Assembly: GCA_030522415.1 (NCBI GenBank)
Contig: CM060121.1
Span: 4,993,976-5,057,975, forward strand
DNA from: Channallabes apus
Lineage: Eukaryota; Chordata; Actinopteri; Siluriformes; Clariidae
Direction: 5' to 3'
DNA length: 64,000 bases
Made by a program: the position numbers and the translations under genes. The notes beneath the pieces were generated by a model. It ran no database searches and had not been told where the DNA came from. It saw only the letters and a program-made list of their open reading frames with translations. Positions 10,975-21,840 of the stretch are shown in pieces. Every line of letters starts with the position of its first letter. Position 1 is the first letter of the stretch.

Positions 10975-11845
10975 ACCCGGAGTACTCAATAGGCGGACTC
11001 CAGTCCGCATCCGGACCCAAATACGGTTAAATCTGGACTGACGCCAAAACAAACATGCTTATTTAATCATAATCCAAATGAGTTCTCAATGAAGTGCGCA
11101 ACTGTGTTTCCGCGCGATATATTTTTGAGTCTTTTAGTGATGGGTCATTCATAAATGATGCATTCTTTTTTAATGAATCTTTAACGTGACTCAGAAGAAC
11201 GAGTCGTCTCCGAGAGTGATTCGTTCATTTTCTACTGGGCGCGCATCATCGCAAATACCTCCGTAGGCTATGTACAGGAAACAGAATTGAACGGAAGAGG
11301 TGAGCTGCTCATTCTGTTTATTATAATATGTCCTTAATATCCTAATGGCGTGCTCGAAGCTGGCCATTGATATAAGTTTGAAAACAGCGAAGAGTGAGTG
11401 GACAGAAAAATATGCATTCGTGCTCCCCGTGGGAAGCAGAAAACCAATGTGCTTAATCTAGCAATCAAAAGTGGTCACCGGACAAAGATGGTTACTGCAT
11501 CAGGTGTTCCTGTCCTGCAGAAAATGACCCTTCAAATTCTCACAATGTTTTCCTCAACGTACTGCTATGAGTTGTTTTAACTATGACCATGGGGTGAAAA
11601 TATCTCCCTCACCAATGAACATTTACATCAGTGCCTCCTCCTGGTCCTCACATCTTTTATGCCCAAGTTCAAACAACTAGTGGCACAAAGAAGATGTCAC
11701 CTTTCACACTAAAAGGACTACCATGTCGTTTTTGGGTATTGTTCGAAAATTTTGGTTTTGACTTTTTTTTTTATAGTTCTCTATTTTATATTCTTTTTTC
11801 CGGACCTCGGACAGAATAGAAATTTGATAAGTGGACGTATATACA
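10975..11845 (+). mobile_element. hAT-type transposon relic with BED-finger fragment
   Basis: A plus-strand piece at about 11390-11450 reads EWTEKYAFVLPVGSRKPMCL, which resembles the start of hAT/ZBED transposases ahead of the zinc finger. A stop follows at once and only scraps remain further on. The outer blocks (GGCGGACTCCAGTCCGCATCC near 10993, and CGGACCTCGGACAG near 11802) look like degraded ends of the same element. Within it, about 11138-11340 resembles the element at 17768-18659. From 11846 to 12600 I see only AT-rich DNA and a short reverse copy of the 1-735 repeat (12220-12310). Confidence 0.5.
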
Positions 11846-12610
11846 GTACGGTGGAGGCCAAAAGTAATAAGACAACATGTGCAGAGTGTTATAGTTCTCT
11901 CTGTGCGTAAAACAGGTGGTCACTAATTAGTTTGAGCCTCACTGAAGTGTTGTCCAAATTATAATCAGCTAGTTTACTTGTGGCAGAACTTTCACTTTCT
12001 ATTATTTTTAACATGGAACTCAAAGCTGAATGCTGTGCTATGTGCAAAACTAGATTTAACTATATAAGCTCATTTTGTGGCAGTCGATGACTGCCTACTG
12101 TATGTTCCCTGGAAAATTAATTATAAATAGGTTGATTTTTTAAATACATTTATTCATGAAATTAAATAGTTCTTCTTTGATCTCCATAGATGTTTTGTCT
12201 GCTTGGTTCAGGACAATTAAACTTTCACAGAACACAGTAAGAAGGCTCTTGGTGTGAGTCGGGTGGGTGTAAGAAAAAGAGGGAAGATGAGGTTAATGTG
12301 CAAGCATTGGCACAACCAGGACCTTGAGATACGACTTCTGAAATGGTTAAGATGTAGAAATGACAATCTACTCACTGCATCAGTTAGGATTAAAAGAATT
12401 GTTGTTAATACTTGCAGAATTTTGCAGTAAAGGGACTTTTAAGTATTTGCATGTTTAAATTTAAACAGAGACTTTTTCCAACCAGGTAGTGTAATTGAAA
12501 AGATTCAAAGATTCAAACAGAAATACACACGCATGCGCACACACATGCACACAGGCACAAATTTTTCTCAGAAATATGTTGTAAGATCTAAAACCAACCA
12601 CTTTGTCTAG

Positions 12611-12618
12611 TATAAATA
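12611..12618 (+). promoter_or_regulatory. TATA box of the natterin-like gene
   Basis: TATAAATA lies about 30 bp before a plausible transcription start near 12640, upstream of a short non-coding exon. It is placed by position and consensus only. Confidence 0.5.
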
Positions 12619-12639
12619 AGGAATTGTATAGCATCTGGC

Positions 12640-12715
12640 CATAAACTCACATCTTCAACAAGAATCTATCTTTCCAAGAAGGCAATTTTTCCTATTTGCT
12701 TCTGATTCCTTCCTA
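12640..12715 (+). other. Probable 5' untranslated exon of the natterin-like gene
   Basis: Sequence between the TATA box and a good splice donor (GTAAGT at 12716) fits a short untranslated first exon. The acceptor would be the AG at 13136-13137 after a long T tract, giving a 0.42-kb intron. Part of this intron is conserved in the inverted pseudogene near 17380-17480, so both derive from a gene with the same layout. The exact start is not known. Confidence 0.5.
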
Positions 12716-13170
12716 GTAAGTGTGCTTGATATTCTTAAGCATATAATGTAATTTATTAATGCCTATGTACAGTATATTATGACAAGTTATGTTAATCTTA
12801 CTGTATGTGAATGGCTTTGTTTTAAGGTAAACAGAACTTTTTCACACTGATGCTGTAGTAAATGAGGTTTTAATACTGTGCAAACCATTAAGGTACAAGG
12901 CAACATGATTGTGAATTTCACTGAATTTCTATTTCATTTAAAGGCAACCACATTGTTGCCAGTATCTGCTGTAGAGCAAGGATGTCTTAAAATAAAAGGT
13001 TCTACATTCAGAAAAATGCTATAAAAAGCAGTAACCAGTAAACAAACCTCATTTGGAATAATCAAATAATATTGGCTGTAACTTCTGCTTCTTTATCATA
13101 ATGCTAATTTTTTTTTTTTTTTTTTTTTATCTTATAGGCAGTTTTCCTTTTTGGGGTTAAGTGCTAGATC

Positions 13171-14148
13171 ATGTCGTACCTTGCAGATGTTGTTGTAATT
13201 GGTGGGAAAGGTGGACAACCATTTCAATTCATAGGCGCTGAAAATGGATCCACATTGAAAAAGTTCTGGGTGTGGCTTGGTAACTGGCAGGTGAAGGCCA
13301 TGAAGGTTTGGCTTACTGATGGGCAGTCCAAGCAGTTTGGTGCAGATGATGGCGATGTTTCAGAATTTATTTTTGCAGACGGAGAGCATTTCACCTCCCT
13401 TTCACTTTGGGCAATTCAAAATGGAACACGTCTGGGTGCCATCAAATTCAAGACAACTCACTCCCGGGAGTTCTATGTACGCATGAAAAGTGGGAAGCTG
13501 AACAGAGAAGTTCCAGTTGATGTTGCTTCTGGGATCTGCATGGGAATAAAAGGACATTCAGGCTCAGATATTAATTGCTTGGGATTTATGTTCATTAACA
13601 CAATCAAGTCTACTAGGCTTATAGATGTTGAGTATCCTACACTTAATGATGTGATGCCCAAAGTTAATGTCAGGGAAATCAAATCAATGACCTATCAAAA
13701 TAACACTACTCAAACTCAAGAATATAAAATTGACACCTCCAAAAAAGTCACCAAGACATCCTCCTGGTCTGTTACTGGGAAACTGGAAGTCACATTCAGC
13801 ATGGAAGTGAATGCAGGAATCCCACTGGTTGCAGAGGGCAAAACAAGATTTGAATTAAAAGTTGGAGTTGAGAGTACATATGCTTCAGTGACCAGTAAAG
13901 AAAAAATGGAGCATTACTCATTTACTGTTAAAGTCCCTCCAGGTAAAACTGTAGATGTGGACATTAATATTGGCTCTGCTACACTTGATCTTCCTTTTAA
14001 GGGAAAAGTCAAGATTACTTGCCATAATGGAGGTGTGCTGAAGTTTAAAACCAGTGGAACCTACAAGGGCGTGACTTACACTGGTGGAAATGTAATTATG
14101 AACGAATCAGCCAAAACCCTCGCTGGGGCCTCCGAAGCTTCAGAGTAA
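13171..14148 (+). CDS. Jacalin-lectin / aerolysin-fold protein (natterin-like, Dln1/Aep1 type)
   Basis: One uninterrupted frame of 325 codons in a single exon. Residues 1 to about 145 form a jacalin-like (beta-prism) lectin domain with repeated Gly-rich strands (VVIGGKGGQPFQF, then IKGHSGSDINCLGF near the end of the lectin part). Residues from about 150 to 315 are Thr/Ser/Lys-rich amphipathic strands (VTKTSSWSVTG, PPGKTVDVDINIG), matching the pore-forming module of aerolysin-like proteins. No signal peptide is seen. Fish relatives such as zebrafish Dln1/Aep1 bind high-mannose glycans and assemble pores, and are linked to innate defence; that role is inferred here. The start follows an AG acceptor 33 bp upstream, and AATAAA lies at 14174. 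The gene looks intact and expressed-type, unlike its transposon neighbours. The jacalin plus aerolysin reading is firm; the exact orthologue is not. Confidence 0.88.
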   Translation: MSYLADVVVIGGKGGQPFQFIGAENGSTLKKFWVWLGNWQVKAMKVWLTDGQSKQFGADDGDVSEFIFADGEHFTSLSLWAIQNGTRLGAIKFKTTHSREFYVRMKSGKLNREVPVDVASGICMGIKGHSGSDINCLGFMFINTIKSTRLIDVEYPTLNDVMPKVNVREIKSMTYQNNTTQTQEYKIDTSKKVTKTSSWSVTGKLEVTFSMEVNAGIPLVAEGKTRFELKVGVESTYASVTSKEKMEHYSFTVKVPPGKTVDVDINIGSATLDLPFKGKVKITCHNGGVLKFKTSGTYKGVTYTGGNVIMNESAKTLAGASEASE

Positions 14149-14173
14149 ATTTAAAACATTTGGGAAAGTTTGG

Positions 14174-14179
14174 AATAAA
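14174..14179 (+). promoter_or_regulatory. Polyadenylation signal
   Basis: AATAAA lies 26 bp after the stop codon of the natterin-like gene. A second AATAAA follows near 14587. Confidence 0.6.
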
Positions 14180-15334
14180 GAATATCATCTATTAAATAAT
14201 TAATATCGAATCAGTAATGTTTTTGTTACATGTTAGCTTGATTTCGATTATTTGCTTTACTCTTTTGCTTTTAATAATCCTAGTGATTATTTATTTTTCA
14301 AAACCTGTGAAACAGTAAAAAAAAAACAAAAAAAAACAGTTATTGTTCAACTTCCAGTGGTGCAGACCCACATTTTTACATTTAGGCATTTTGCAGATGC
14401 TCTTATCCAGAGCGACATACATTTTTTTTTTTATATCTCATTACACACCTAAACAGTCTTGAAATACATTATAAATAATCTTATTTGATGTTTTTCTATC
14501 TTTGGTTTGACTCTAACTTACTGTTACCATTTTATTTGATTATATAATTTTCACTAATTAAGACTATATTCTGTAAAGGTTTCCTGAATAAAATCAGCCT
14601 CAACATAATCACTATACTATTGTTTGAACTTGTTTTTCCCTTTGGAAATACAAAGTCTTGGCTTTGTAAAAAATGTTGAAAACCATTTATCATTTTCCTT
14701 TCATTTTACAATTATTTACAATTATTAAATATGCTAAATACATTTTTTATTGTAACTTGACAAAATGTGGAAACGTTCAAGTGGTATGAATACTTTTGCA
14801 AGGCACTATAACTGTATACATAGTCAAATCCAAAATGTATCCATTTTTTTTATAGAATCACAAAATATGAAATAAAGAAACAAACAAAAAGCCATAGAGA
14901 CCTTTCTATTGTACTGTATGTCTGCCATGTGTCACAGACATACAGATAGTTACCTTTTAACTCAGCAGAGAGCCTTCTAATCTTTTTTAGTGACAAATAA
15001 GATTCTTCTTATTCTTTTCTGTTTCAGTGACAGTTTAAAGAACTTACCCTCTGTGCAAATCATACTGTATGTAATATGCCTTCCAGATAACAGAAACTGT
15101 ATGGACACACACTCACCTTTCTTTGGAAGTTTAGTACTGTATAAGCTTCAAGACTGCATACTTTCTTCTGCATTTTGCCTTCAGATTAGCTTTATTGTAC
15201 TTAATTTTTTACTCAAATTCCTTCAGTTAAATTGTCGGGAAAATGTTATAATCAAGCAAATAATTAATGGATTTATGAATTTAAAATACCTTAAGTACAA
15301 ATAATACTATAAATATATTCTCAGTCTCTCTCAC
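14180..15334. other. AT-rich stretch without a gene
   Basis: This is the 3' flank of the natterin-like gene. It contains a 50-bp scrap of the ACATTTAGGCATTT repeat (14376-14426) and a GTGGTATGAATACTTTTGCA string near 14780 that looks like a Tc1-type end. I see no coding sequence; the 104-codon frame at 14990 is AT-rich and featureless. Confidence 0.5.
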
Positions 15335-15691
15335 TCATCATCTATACCATTTGATCCTGGTGGGAGGGCCTGGGACCTGAAGCCTATCCCAGGAGACGCG
15401 GGGCACGAGACAAGGTACACCATCCAGGTGAGGTAAGGGTCCATCCATTGCAGGGCACACACACATATACACACATTCAGTCGCACACTATATATATTTG
15501 GGAACGGCAATTAACCTAACCTACATGTCTTTGGAATATGGGAGGAATCCGGAGTACCCGGAGGAAACCCACAAAGCATGGGAAGAACATGCAAACTCCA
15601 TGCACACTGAGGAAGAAATCAAGCCTGGCTGGGAACACGGACGCTGGAGGTGCAAGGCGACAGGGCTAACCACTAAACCACCATGCCACCC
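15335..15691 (-). mobile_element. tRNA-derived SINE-like repeat, copy B
   Basis: This is a minus-strand copy of the same family as 36748-37121. It has the CTATCCCAGGAGAC, GAGTACCCGGAGGAAACC and CAAACTCCATGCACAC blocks in complement, and the tRNA-like head ends near 15691. It is more diverged than copy 36748. The following 15692-16430 is AT-rich with no recognisable gene. Confidence 0.8.
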
Positions 15692-16439
15692 TCACTTGTT
15701 TGTGCTCGCGTCAAAAAAGACAAAAAGAAAATATGTGCCGACACAGTTCAACCAAAAGTTTTATTAAGAATTTTATTTATGTCGTGAGTAAGTCTGTGAA
15801 TCAAGAATTAATTTTGCATTAATCAAGAAGTCTCTTATAAATGACCTTGGTGAACCTTATAATTGTGTGACTGCAGAACATACCCACTTTATCACTTTGC
15901 ATAAGAGGTTGTATACTAACTACATTTGGTACATAAGTTATGACAAGATTTCTTCATTAAGATCAGTGGTATTACAGTTAGCTGATGCATATGGAAATAT
16001 TTCTGTGCAACAGCATAACATGCTCACTCAATGCAATACTGAAAACAAAGTATACTGTAAAACTCCACAATCACACATGTCCATGCCAGATGTATGCTTT
16101 ATCACCAGCGATACTAGTTACATTATGTAAGATGATGGATTAATATCTACAGTAGACTGATCTGCCAGCTCATGCTAGAAGTACATGGTAAAAAACAAAC
16201 AACCTGAACAACCAAATGGATGCATACTGGATTCATCAATGCTTCTGCAAACTCTGTTCTTCTTGGAAGGATAACAGCCTATACTCATACAGTATTACAG
16301 TATGGAGTAGTTTCTGAGTGCAAACTTTTGATATTTTACCTTATGAATGATGTAAGGGATTTTTTAAATATAAAACAAGATAATTATACTCTCTTTCTCT
16401 CTAACTCATAGACCTGATATTAACGTGATAAAAAAAATT

Positions 16440-17085
16440 CCTTTCACATTAAGTTCACTTTTGCAGACTCTCACAAAAAAAAAAAAAAAAACAACTGTTA
16501 GAGTCTGCAAAAGACTTGAGACTAGGGTAGATTCCACCTTCCAGAAGAACAACCATAAACATACAGCTAGAGCTACAATGGAATTGTTTAGACCAAAGCA
16601 TATTCATGTGTTAGAACGGTCCAGTCAGAGTCTTGCCCTTTATTTGGCTTCATCCATCTTCCCTTCAATTCTGACCTGCTTCCCTGTCCCTGCTAAAGAG
16701 AGGCATCCCCACAACATGATCCTGCCACCACCATGCACAGTATTAGTTTTCCACCACACATAGCGACCAGAGCACTTTCTTCATGTGTCCCCAACATGGC
16801 TTGTAGCAAACTGCAAACGGGACTTCTTATTGTATGTATTTCTTTCAACCATTGCTTTCTTCTTGCCACCCCTCCATAAAGGTCATATTCGTGAAGTAGT
16901 TGTCCCATGAACAAATTTTACACCTGAGCTGTGGATCTCTGCAGCTTCCCTAGAGGTAAACTGGGTCTCTTGGCTGCTTCTCTGATTAATGCTCTCATTG
17001 ACCAGCCTGTCAGTTTTTAGGTGGACTTACATGTCTTGGTATGTTTGTAGATGTGTTATAATTTTTCCATTTTTAAATGATGGAT
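16440..17085. pseudogene. Scrambled Tc1 transposase relic
   Basis: Two Tc1 transposase pieces in opposite orientation lie side by side. On the plus strand, about 16495-16640 resembles the C-terminal catalytic half (HKHTARATMELFRPKHIHVL). On the minus strand, about 16745 down to 16660 reads [19 protein letters not shown], and further upstream N-terminal remains run to about 17080. A poly-A tract between short inverted repeats (GCAGACTCT / AGAGTCTGC) lies at 16459-16511. Stops and frame changes occur throughout. The layout needs an inversion or two separate insertions. Confidence 0.65.
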
Positions 17086-17124
17086 TGAATAGCATTCCAT
17101 GAGATGTTTAAAGCTTGGGATATT

Positions 17125-17480
17125 TTTTTTTATAACCTAACCCTGCTTTAAAACTTCATGGCCTTCACCTGCCAGTCACTGAGCTGCACTCAGATCTTTT
17201 TCAATGTGGATACATTTTCAACGCATTTAAATTGAAATGATTCTCTGCCTTTCCAACCAGCTACAACAACATTTGCCAGGTGTGACATGATCTAGCACTT
17301 AACCTCAAAAAGGTAAGCAGCCTATAAAATAAATATAATAATAAAAATTTGCATTTCAGTTGAGACTATTCTAAGTATTGGTCAGTGGACCATCATGTTT
17401 TTTTGTTTAAAGTTGTTGACCTTAAATGAAATGGAAATTCAATGAAAGATGCCATGTTGCCTTGTACCTCCATGGTTTGC
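17125..17480 (-). pseudogene. Inverted partial copy of the natterin-like gene
   Basis: Read on the minus strand, this stretch matches the 3' part of the intron and first coding region of the gene at 13171. The GTTAAGTGCTAGATCATGTC context around the ATG (17288) is shared, then a diverged jacalin N-terminus (ATGTC..CACCTGGCAAATG, TTTCAATTTAAA, CCACATTGAAAAAG). A premature TGA replaces Trp codon sequence about 34 codons in, and homology ends soon after GTGAAGGCCATGAAG. The intron match runs to about 17480. It is a truncated, non-functional duplicate lying in the opposite direction 3 kb from the parent. Confidence 0.8.
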
Positions 17481-17767
17481 TACAGTACGTATCAAAACCA
17501 CATGAACTACAGCATCAGCATGAGAATTGTGTGTGAATTTAAAGTAAACCCCCCTTTTTCACCGTATAACACACACCTTTCCTCCACATTTTTCACACAC
17601 GCGCGCACACAACAGAAACACTGTTTTATCGGTCAAATAATTCTCTCTAATGACACTCGATTGAGCGACACACTAACAGAATCACTGCTGTAAAGAAAAT
17701 ATAAAACAACTTAACCTGCCATTTATCTTTGATATGAATTGCGATAGAACAGTGTTTCTGTGTAGAG

Positions 17768-18659
17768 TAGTGATGGGTCGTTCATGAACGATTCGTTCTT
17801 TTTGAACGAATCTTTAACATGACTCAGATGAACGAGTAGTCTCGGAGAGTGATTCGTTCATTTTCTATTGGGCACACATGCGCAAAGCATCGCAAAACCT
17901 CACTATGTTATATACAGGAAACAGAAATGAGTAGTTTTCTTTGAGTCTTTTCGGTCCTGAGTCGTTTGTTCTTTTGTCACGTTGTAACGCTTGGATTTCT
18001 ATTAAACCGTTTGACCCACGTCACTTCCGGGTTCCCTCACGCTGCGATCGCGCATGCGTGCGAGCTGACCCGGTGACCAAACACTGTCCATGGGGACAAA
18101 CAAAAACTGCCTAGGGCACATTTATGGCACAAGCAAGCAGCATTAGCTCTTTAATCCTTTACCTGTTATTAAAATGTCCCTTTGTGTGGCTGCGCTACAA
18201 CGTGACTCCCATAAGACGCTATGCAGTGCAGTCACAGGAAACAGTATTGAACGATTGTCCTAGTGAGTCTTCGACTCCCGAGTCATTCGTTCTTTTGACA
18301 CGTGACTCCCATAGACGCTATGCAATGCAGTACACAGGAAACAGAATTGAACGATTCTCAGCAATGAGTTTTCAAGTCCCGAGTCGTTCGTTCCTTTGTC
18401 ACGTGACTCCCATACACGCTATGCAGTGCGATAGATTTAAAAGAACGAACGACTCCGACTGAAGATATGATGGTGAGCTGCTCATTCTGTTTATTATAAT
18501 ATGTCTTTAGGTGCATTGTAATATTTTACTGGGGATCTTGGGGATCTTTTTATTGAAAAGGCAACATTTAAATTTATTTCTGATCAAAGGAACGAAATGA
18601 ATGAAATGACTCAATAAAAGCTTATTTCATTTTGATGAACAAGATTCAAAGAGTCACTA
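17768..18659. mobile_element. hAT-like non-autonomous element with 8-bp target duplication
   Basis: An exact direct repeat GTGTAGAG flanks the element (17760-17767 and 18660-18667). The ends are TAGTGATGGGTC and its rough complement GAGTCACTA. Eight-bp duplications and short TIRs fit the hAT superfamily. The outer flanks join up as one repeat that is uninterrupted at 53278-53500, an empty site. The interior is rich in GAACGA/TCGTTC palindromes and carries a tandem array. There is no transposase. Confidence 0.8.
18200..18440 (+). repeat. Tandem repeat of about 105 bp, 2.3 copies
   Basis: The unit starts CGTGACTCCCATA-GACGCTATGC, runs through ACAGGAAACAG and TTGAACGATT to CCCGAGTCGTTCGTTC, and restarts near 18300 and 18405. 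It is internal to the hAT-like element. Confidence 0.75.
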
Positions 18660-18890
18660 GTGTAGAGCAGAGAGAAAGAGTGTGTCTGTGAAGGTGAAAG
18701 TAGTAGGGGTTTGTGTGTGTGTGTGGGGGGGGGGGTACGGAGTCCAATGACGCATAAAGACACAAAATAAAATATGTTTTACACACACATTTGGTCACAG
18801 TGTTATAGTAAACAGTACACACGTACACGGATGTTGATTATACCAGTAAGAGACGTGCACTAAGCTAAGACCCAGCAGGGGAGACGATTA

Positions 18891-19297
18891 TGTAACAGAC
18901 CACTTACAATTAATGAAACACTAACTAACCATTAGCAGAATTAAAGGATAAGGACCACCAGAGATACCGATAATATATATTCAATGTGTATATACATTTA
19001 ATATTGTGCTGTACATTACACAATTCACACACCCGCCTCACATATCACATCCACACAGTCCGTTACTTTTTACCGACACACACAAAGACAGAGAAACAGA
19101 AACAAAAAACCCTCATACACCTCGGATAAGCCTATCCCGCATTCGGGTTTACAAAGTACTTTAGCTTTTAGCTTCGGCTGACTAATGGCTGCTGTTACCT
19201 AGCCCAGCCTCTCTTTTTCTTTTATTGGTTTAACACTAATGGTTCCCACAGCACCCCTGCTGGCCGGGAGCCCGTAACCAGCCAACCGCCTGTTACA
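18891..19297 (-). repeat. Gypsy 3' LTR (407 bp)
   Basis: This shares both outer parts with the LTR at 27751-28231, including the ATTAGCAGAATTAAAGG and ATTCGGGTTTACAAAGTA blocks. The middle part (about 18995-19075) is unrelated to the middle of the other LTR. Confidence 0.88.
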
Positions 19298-20112
19298 CAC
19301 CCTCCCCCTCAGAAGAAGGTGTGACTTCACCGTAAAAGGGTTTTAAATTTGCTACGTGGACCGTGAGTGGTCCTGCTTGATTAATCCATTCCACCCGGGA
19401 ATTAAGCCTGTTAAGAACCTTTGTGATTTTAGCTGGTCCTTTCCATTTCAGGGCTTGTTTGGCCATGCGCGAGTCCCCCGCCTGAGACTGAAGAAAAGCC
19501 TGAACCCACACGAGGTCATCCACATTGGACGAGACTGCCCGTCCTTTGAGGTATGGGGTACGTTGCTCCGGACGACCTGAAACAGTGCTTCCTGACGCTC
19601 CACTGTGGGATAGGCAGGATGATCAGGTGAGATGTTCCGATGTGGCATTCTCTCCAGTGGTCCCTTTAGCTTGCGTCCCAGTGCTATCTCTGCTGGGGTG
19701 TAGCCTTTGCTTTCCTGCCAGTCTGCATTGATAGCAAACCAGAACTCTGGCAGCCATTGGTCCAACTGCTTGTGATTTTCTTTGATGAATGCAGAGATCA
19801 TGAATTTTAATGTTCGTTTAGTCCGTTCTGTGATGATGGTTTGTGGATGGTAGGCTGTGGTGAGCTTTTCGGTCACGCCCCAGTGCCGGTAGATGGTGTT
19901 GAGTAGCTGGGAAATGAGCTGCAGACCCCTATCAGAAACCAGGTGCCCCACTGTGTGAAGATCTCCCTAGTTAAGATGTTGGCTATGTTGTGAGCTTTAG
20001 CTGTTCTTAAAGGAAACATCTCGACCCATTTGCTGCAGTAATCGACAACCACCAGCAGATGTTCATTGAGCCGGGACGATCGGGAAAATGGGCCCATAAG
20101 ATCTACCCCCAA
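19293..20112 (-). pseudogene. Gypsy integrase
   Basis: Read on the minus strand, the catalytic core starts at about 20112 with GVDLMGPFSRSS and DYCSKWVE (first Asp). After a frameshift near 19960 it continues with VSDRGLQL (second Asp) and the TAYHPQT...ER block where the Glu is expected. A second frame change near 19520 leads to the C-terminal domain ending HVANLKPFY. Integrase would join the cDNA to host DNA. With at least two frameshifts it is not functional. Confidence 0.8.
19298..19313 (-). promoter_or_regulatory. Polypurine tract next to the 3' LTR
   Basis: On the minus strand GAGGGGGAGGGTG directly precedes the 3' LTR, the position where plus-strand DNA priming occurs in LTR elements. 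Confidence 0.7.
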
Positions 20113-20310
20113 TCAAGGTTCCACCACAGGTGTGCTTTGTAGTAAACCTGCCAGCTTACTAATATGTGGTTTGTATTTCTGACACATGATGCAGTTTTTA
20201 CAATATTCCCAGACATATTGGCGTATCTCTGGCCAGTAGGCGACCTCCAGCAGCCTCCTCAGGGTCTTTATCCACCCCAGATGACCATTGAGAAGGTTGT
20301 TGTAGGCGTA

Positions 20311-21488
20311 CTACAGATACTGAGGTCGCAGAGATGTTGGGATGATCAGTTGGCGGAGACTACACTCATCCTGTTTGGGGATCTGAAGATAGAGTAACTG
20401 GTTTATTATGCAGTAATGTATTTTCTTAACCTCAGGACCTAACCTTGCTTCTCTCCACAGTGCATGTAGTGCCTCATCAGCCTTCTGGGCCTTCTCCAGC
20501 TCCCGCCAGTCACATGGCAGACCCCACTGCAGATCATTGCTTCGGTGCACCGCCAGATGGGCATTCGTGGTCTCTCCCTCGCAGCACCGTGACAGGGAAT
20601 CATGAATGGTGTTGCACTGCCCCTTACAGTACTGTAACACAAATTCAAAGGCCTGTAGCCTGACTACCCAGCATGTTAGGCGTGAGGCGGGGTTCGGCTG
20701 ATTAAAAACCCAGGTCTCTGATGCTGAGTATTTGCTTTCAACTCCATTCAGCAACGCCAAGGTTAGGCATAGGCGATCACATGTTCCCCATCCTCGTGCT
20801 CTTAGGTGAACACTGCACCTAGGCATCTGTCTGCACCTTATAGGGGTGTTTGCAGTCTGGGGCTGAGAACACTGGCATGTTCTGAAGAGCTGTTCTCAGA
20901 TCTTCGAAGGCTGACTAGCATTCGAGGGTCCACACCCACTTGGCTCCTTTCTTCTTCAGAGCGTGTAAAGGAGCAGCACGCTTTGAGAAGTGGGGGATGA
21001 ACCGATGGTACCAACCAGACAGACCTAGGAAGCGCTGTAGTTCCTTCAGGTTGCCGGGAATGGGGTAAGTTTGTATAGCTGCTACCTTGGCTTCTTCCAT
21101 TTTGATGCCTTTGATGCCATTTTTAAGCTTTTTTTCTGACTTTAAACTCCACACAAAATGGGTCTCGCCATCCTTTTTCCCTACCAGCATGGCAGGGGGA
21201 AGCCCATGGCGAGGTAGACGGTATAATGATCCCTGCTCCCAGCATTTTGGTGACCTCCTCCTCCACAACTTGCTGCTTATAGACAGGGAAAGCTTTTTTT
21301 CTAACTGGTCTTTCATCTGTGGTGTAGAAATGGTGAGTTATGGCCTTGGTATGGCCAATTCGGTCGGTACATATGGTCGGCCACTGTAACAACAGCTCCT
21401 GCAACTGATACTTGTGTTCTTCTGACAGGGAGGCATTGCTGACCAGGCTGGAGATGGCTGAGTTGGTGACATCAGACACTTGGGGCAA
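20311..21488 (-). pseudogene. Gypsy reverse transcriptase / RNase H with RT core missing
   Basis: The RT fingers are present from 21488 (VRKKAFPVYKQQVVEEEVTK, GIIIPSTSPWASP), then GKKDGE. The sequence then jumps to the connection region (KVAAIQTYPIPGNLKELQRF, FLGLSGWYHRFI). The palm section that should hold the catalytic Asp and the YxDD loop, roughly 110 residues, is absent. RNase H and the zinc-binding linker follow in decayed form (LLNGVESKYSASE, HDSLSRC). The copy cannot make a working RT. Confidence 0.8.
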
Positions 21489-21496
21489 CGGATTAG

Positions 21497-21840
21497 CTAC
21501 ATAAAGGGAGACTTGGCTGTGAGTGGAGGTACAGAGCGGGAAATATTCACCTTTTCTACACTACCTGGGATAGTGTAGGAGCGCTGGCTAAAATTGATCT
21601 GTATGCCAGCCTTTGTTAAAAAATCCAACCCTAGCACACAGGGGAATGTAAGATCACAGTCTTTCATTATAAAAAGACAAACCTCAGACACTACTCCCTG
21701 TAAGGATCATTGGGCAGGCATTTAGCCTATTGCAGCCTATACTAAGCCATCGGCCAATGAAAATGACTGCCCTCTTGCCGACTGCCACTTTTCAGTTGGT
21801 TTCTTTATCCTCTTCCACAGGGTCTTGATTTTTTTTTTTT
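21497..21840 (-). pseudogene. Gypsy protease, C-terminal part
   Basis: The minus-strand frame includes CVLGLDFLTKAGIQINFSQR, the typical ILGLDFL end of a retropepsin, followed by a linker to RT. The N-terminal half with the active site lies at 26168-26353, separated by the inserted LINE. Stops are present near 21720-21740. Confidence 0.7.
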
